64,000 nt of DNA from NCBI GenBank assembly GCA_905234765.1, contig CAJOIF010000007.1:1-64000 (forward strand), written 5' to 3'. Numbering within the stretch: position 1 is the stretch's first letter; each line of letters opens with the position of its first letter. The translations under genes and the position numbers were made by a program. The DNA comes from an uncultured Bacteroidales bacterium. GTDB lineage: Bacteria > Bacteroidota > Bacteroidia > Bacteroidales > F082. The notes below the pieces were generated by a model, which did not search any database, was not told where the DNA came from, and worked only from the letters and a program-made list of their open reading frames with translations. Shown here piece after piece: positions 61,304-64,000 of the stretch.

Positions 61304-62567
61304 ACTTATAGTATTCGTTCACCAGACTTTTGTAGCCCAACTCTTTTAGTCTTTCATAGTCTATTCTAAAGTTGGCCTTATTATGTTTCCCCGTGCTGAG
61401 GAAGCGAATATTTTGTTGTAGGTAATGGTCAATCTCTTTAAGGCCTTCCGTCTGGTTGATGACGGGAAAGAACCACCGTGACCAGGTGAGTGTTTCGGGA
61501 TCGTCACTCTCAAAGAACTTGCGGTTGAAACAGTTGATGAGAGCTTTCATTGCTTTGTCGGCTGTCATGCCGTTCTTGTTTTTCCAACGAAGCAAAGCGC
61601 GGGTCTTACGCGAAATCTTGCCCTTCATCTTCTTTTTCGTGGCTTCCGAAATGTCGATGTCATACCCATGGCATTTGAAACCTAGGAACTCGTAGGCCTC
61701 GTTAGGAGAATAGATCTTCTCCTTGTCGGGGTTGACTTCGAGATGATACTGTGCCAAAAAATGGGTCATGTGTTTTTTGTGTTGTTCCAAGGTTTCTCGG
61801 TCGGGCGCGAACAGGATAATGTCATCGGAGTATCGGGCATAAATGATACCTTTATTATAAAAGTAGCAATCCACTTCCTTAAGGAACACGTCAGCCAGAA
61901 AAGGTGCTGTAGGTGTGCCTGCCATCACACCGTGTTTTTCTTCTATGACTTGTCCGTTGCTGACGACGAGGTTGGTTGTTAGGAGATGTTCAAAAAAGCG
62001 ATACAAGGGCTGGTCGTCGGTCAGCATCTCTTTCAACATAGGTAGCAAGAGGTCGATGTCGATGGAATTGAAATAGTCGTGAATGTCGAGTTTGTAGGCC
62101 CACATCTTTTTTCCGCGAATAGCCTTGTTGATCTTGAAGATGGCGTCGGAGGCTTTTAAACCACGGCGGAAGGCGTAGCAGTTGGGAGCGAACTGGTCGT
62201 CGTAACGATAGAGCAGGAAAGCGATGATTTTAAGCATCAGCATCTCATCTGACGCAAAGCTATAAACCACCCTTTTCTTACCTGATCCCATTTTGTTGAC
62301 GAGTTTCTTGGTGGGTATGCCCAGGCCTTCACCGTTTGCGATTTTTTCTGCCAAAGTCAGGTAGGCTTCTCGTTCCACAAAGGCGTCGGCTTCGTCGAAC
62401 TCATGCCAATTGAAGCGGCCTTTCATCAGGCGGTAGGCAAGAAACTCCTCCCAGGTCTCCTGCTGCGTTAGTTGGAATAAGATGGAGACGCGAGACTGCG
62501 AGACGCGAGACGGCCCTTCGACATTTTGTCCCGTGTCCCGAAGTCCCGTGTCTCGTGTCAAATCCAT
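61272..62567 (-). CDS. Non-canonical reverse transcriptase
   Basis: 431 aa from the ATG at 62567. RT motifs are visible: LDIHDYFNSID (catalytic D161), HGVMAGTPTAPFLADVF (motif 4, where group II introns have PQGxxxSP), and YARYSDDIILF with the YSDD catalytic core (D248/D249), then a thumb-type end GYKSLVNEYYKF. The motif 4 text and YSDD, rather than YADD, fit neither group II introns nor typical retrons; it belongs to the unclassified/defence-type RTs or a related group. No maturase or HNH domain is present. The first 30 residues are encoded partly by repetitive DNA. A structured segment lies just upstream. Confidence 0.88.
   Translation of the reverse strand: MDLTRDTGLRDTGQNVEGPSRVSQSRVSILFQLTQQETWEEFLAYRLMKGRFNWHEFDEADAFVEREAYLTLAEKIANGEGLGIPTKKLVNKMGSGKKRVVYSFASDEMLMLKIIAFLLYRYDDQFAPNCYAFRRGLKASDAIFKINKAIRGKKMWAYKLDIHDYFNSIDIDLLLPMLKEMLTDDQPLYRFFEHLLTTNLVVSNGQVIEEKHGVMAGTPTAPFLADVFLKEVDCYFYNKGIIYARYSDDIILFAPDRETLEQHKKHMTHFLAQYHLEVNPDKEKIYSPNEAYEFLGFKCHGYDIDISEATKKKMKGKISRKTRALLRWKNKNGMTADKAMKALINCFNRKFFESDDPETLTWSRWFFPVINQTEGLKEIDHYLQQNIRFLSTGKHNKANFRIDYERLKELGYKSLVNEYYKFIENARATAD
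62485..62555. repeat. GAGACGCGAGAC-type repetitive DNA at the RT gene 5' end
   Basis: The stretch has gagacgcgagac, its variants and a GGCCCTTCGAC segment (62512-62525) like the arm of the dispersed repeats. It encodes the low-complexity N-terminal residues of the RT (TRDTGLRDTGQ, SRVSQSRVS). Confidence 0.65.
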
Positions 62568-62589
62568 AGTATAAAGTGATGGAAAAAAG

Positions 62590-62723
62590 AAAAAGGGGAA
62601 TGATTTTGAATCCGCAAACTTGCGGATTACGAGAGGGTACCTTGTCGGGTTGCCTGCAAAACCCTTCTTTCGCACGACAAGGCTGCCTCCTTCGCAGGCG
62701 CGGCGGAGCCGCATCCCCTTTTT
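62590..62723 (-). ncRNA. Strongly foldable non-coding segment upstream of the RT gene
   Basis: Closing arms AAAAAGGGGA (62590-62599) and TCCCCTTTTT (62714-62723) pair over 10 bp. Inside are four hairpins: AATCCGCAA/TTGCGGATT (62609-62628), CCTTGTCG/CGACAAGG (62640-62682) enclosing GGGTT/AACCC, CTGC/GCAG (62683-62697) and GCGGC/GCCGC (62700-62712). On the RT's strand it would end 23 nt before the RT ATG. RT-linked RNAs (retrons, defence RTs) commonly sit upstream in this way, but the segment could also be a terminator or repeat. Confidence 0.4.
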
Positions 62724-62732
62724 CTGTTTTTT

Positions 62733-63251
62733 TTAGTTCAAGAACTTACGGATGCGCCCGATGACATAATCGCGTTCGTTGGGCATCTGCGTGTAGAAGT
62801 TGATGTAAGGAAGGCCTGCTTTTTTAGCGTACATACGTGCTATAAGGTATTTCACGTTGCTGTCGTGGCTATGGCCTTTGCCGAGCATCACCACGCCTTT
62901 CGGTATGCCTGCTTGTTCGAGGAGGAAGGTATAGGGTTGACCCCATTCGGCTTTATAGGCTTGTGTGGGACGGGTCTTATAGAGTTGGAACTCGTCATTG
63001 GCAAAGCCGGCCACGTCGGTGACGGCCACTTTTTCCCTGATGCTGTATTGCGAAAACTCTGTTGCGAGGATTTCGCGGAAATAGGCCAACCATTCCGAAT
63101 CAGTTCTTTCCTTTTCTTCATAATGTGTGGTGGCAGTGGGTTGAGGTTTGGGTTGAGGCTGCGTCGTTGGCTTAGATGTAGGATTGGCTGCGTTTTCGAT
63201 GTTCTCTTTCACGACATCGACGATTTTGTTGAAGATTTTTCCAAAGTCCAT
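62733..63251 (-). CDS. Protein of unknown function
   Basis: 172 aa, no signal peptide. A Pro/Gln/Thr-rich linker (about residues 23-42) joins a short N-terminal helix to a compact domain with the block VVMLGKGHSHDSNVKYLIARMYAKKAG near residue 120 and IPKGVV before it. I do not recognise the family; no catalytic set can be assigned safely. It lies between the EF-G gene terminator and the structured segment, upstream of the RT on the same strand, so it might be co-transcribed with the RT. Confidence 0.55.
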   Translation of the reverse strand: MDFGKIFNKIVDVVKENIENAANPTSKPTTQPQPKPQPTATTHYEEKERTDSEWLAYFREILATEFSQYSIREKVAVTDVAGFANDEFQLYKTRPTQAYKAEWGQPYTFLLEQAGIPKGVVMLGKGHSHDSNVKYLIARMYAKKAGLPYINFYTQMPNERDYVIGRIRKFLN

Positions 63252-63276
63252 TATTGAATTATTTTATGGTTTGGTG

Positions 63277-63284
63277 CAAAGGTA
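63277..63284 (-). promoter_or_regulatory. Candidate -7 box for the 172-aa gene
   Basis: Minus-strand TACCTTTG, 25 nt before the ATG; separate from EF-G because a terminator lies between. Confidence 0.45.
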
Positions 63285-63316
63285 AATATTTTTTGTTGAA
63301 ACATAGAAATTTGCAT

Positions 63317-63354
63317 AAAAAACCCCGCCACAAAAACATTGCGGCGGGGAAAAA
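63317..63354 (-). terminator. Terminator of the EF-G gene
   Basis: Minus-strand CCCCGCC and GGCGGGG form a GC-rich 7-bp stem with a 13-nt loop, followed by six T. It starts about 30 nt after the EF-G stop. Confidence 0.85.
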
Positions 63355-63380
63355 TGCAATACTTATGAAAAAATACTCTT

Positions 63381-64000
63381 TTATTCTTCTTCCTTCTGGC
63401 TCTCTTCGTATTCCTTGAGGAGGCGGTTCTGGACGTCGGTAGGCACTTGCTGGTATTCAGCATACTTCATGGTGAAGGTGCCACGGCCCGAAGTCAGCGA
63501 ACTGAGAGAGGTCGAATAGCGGTCCATCTCGGCCAACGGAACCTTGGCGTGGATGGTCTGGTAGTTGTGGTCGCTGTCCATACCCATAACGATGGCGCGA
63601 CGGCCTTGCAGGTCGGTCATGACAGCACCCATGAGGTCGGCGGGCATACGCACGTCGAGGTCGTAGATGGGTTCCATGATTTTCGGGCCAGCGTTCTTAA
63701 AGGCGGCGCTGAAGGCCATACGACCAGCGATCTTAAAGGCCATTTCGTTGGAGTCGACCGGGTGCATCTTACCATCGTAGATGTAGACGATGATGTCGCG
63801 GGCGTAGGAACCCGTCAGCGGGCCTTGCTCCAGACGCTCGTTGACGCCCTTCAGGATGGCAGGCATGAAGCGGGCATCGATGGCACCACCAACGACGCAG
63901 TTGGCGAAGATGAGCTTACCGCCCCAAGGCAGTTCGTACTCTTGCTTGTCGCGCACCTGCAGTTCGCTCGGATCGGTGTAACCCTCGAAGTAAGGAGCCA
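63381..64000 (-). CDS. fusA: Elongation factor G, C-terminal part (cut by window edge)
   Basis: The frame is open to the right edge, so only the last ~206 residues are here. Domain IV (VVGGAIDARFMPAILKGVNE, then VDSNEMAFKIAGRMAF) and domain V (GRRAIVMGMDS, ending LTSGRGTFTMKYAEYQQVP) are clear. EF-G drives translocation. Whether this is the main EF-G or the second EF-G found in many Bacteroidota cannot be told from this part; the gene symbol is provisional. Confidence 0.9.
   Translation of the reverse strand, partial: APYFEGYTDPSELQVRDKQEYELPWGGKLIFANCVVGGAIDARFMPAILKGVNERLEQGPLTGSYARDIIVYIYDGKMHPVDSNEMAFKIAGRMAFSAAFKNAGPKIMEPIYDLDVRMPADLMGAVMTDLQGRRAIVMGMDSDHNYQTIHAKVPLAEMDRYSTSLSSLTSGRGTFTMKYAEYQQVPTDVQNRLLKEYEESQKEEE

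Noticed and set aside
61272..62567. Group II intron or diversity-generating retroelement
   Set aside because: No maturase/HNH domain or intron ends were seen, and no variable/template repeat pair was recognised; motif 4 does not fit either group.

Overview
Organism and overall character. The window looks like a chromosome segment of a Bacteroidota bacterium, most likely Bacteroidales. Direct signs are a SusC/SusD pair, three secreted proteins ending in type IX secretion (T9SS) sorting domains, a BACON-domain lipoprotein, and repeated TAnnTTTG -7 promoter boxes. Class III (anaerobic) ribonucleotide reductase suggests an anaerobe. There is no IS element, prophage or CRISPR array.

Layout. 0-2 kb: an N6-adenine DNA methyltransferase at the edge. 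2-12.7 kb: tsaB, a T9SS M28 peptidase, a DUF748/AsmA-like protein, gltX, tRNA-Cys, a multipass membrane protein, a BACON lipoprotein and rnr. 12.8-17.3 kb: nrdD-nrdG converging on proS. 17.4-25.2 kb: a minus-strand operon of SusC, SusD and a secreted PNGase F-like deglycosidase in which all three known catalytic acids are conserved, probably a locus that strips and imports N-glycans or glycopeptides. 25.3-27.4 kb: a zinc-ribbon membrane protein and gpsA. 27.5-51.4 kb: a 24-kb minus-strand aryl-polyene/flexirubin-type pigment cluster. 51.5-56.6 kb: a DAG-kinase-like lipid kinase, pgk, a T9SS beta-helix protein and a Card1/Can2-like CARF nuclease. 56.5-64 kb: LD-carboxypeptidase, a MORN-type protein, an AT-rich region rich in DnaA-box-like sites, rpiB, a LutB-like Fe-S protein, a non-canonical reverse transcriptase with a structured upstream region, a protein of unknown function, and the C-terminal part of EF-G.

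How the pigment genes fit together. A tyrosine ammonia lyase very similar to the Flavobacterium flexirubin enzyme would make 4-hydroxycinnamate. A PaaK-like ligase is a candidate to activate it. Two acyl carrier proteins, three ketosynthases with intact Cys-His-His, two degenerate ketosynthase-like domains, a FabG reductase and two hotdog dehydratases would build the polyene. An O-methyltransferase, a CrtI-like oxidoreductase, a radical SAM protein, two acyltransferases (plus one inside the exporter), a glycosyltransferase, a LolA-like carrier and an MMPL exporter fusion would tailor, anchor and export it. The dialkylresorcinol genes darA/darB are not in the window. Three direct repeats at an exact 21-bp period lie upstream of the first gene.

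Most unusual points. (1) Dispersed repeats sit in frame inside coding genes; one forms the linker of a two-ketosynthase fusion, others lie inside that protein and inside the MMPL exporter. (2) A CARF nuclease has no CRISPR locus in view. (3) A YSDD reverse transcriptase lies just downstream of a strongly foldable 134-nt non-coding segment. (4) A possible replication origin lies at 58.98-59.5 kb. All calls come from reading the sequence by eye; no searches or folding programs were run.
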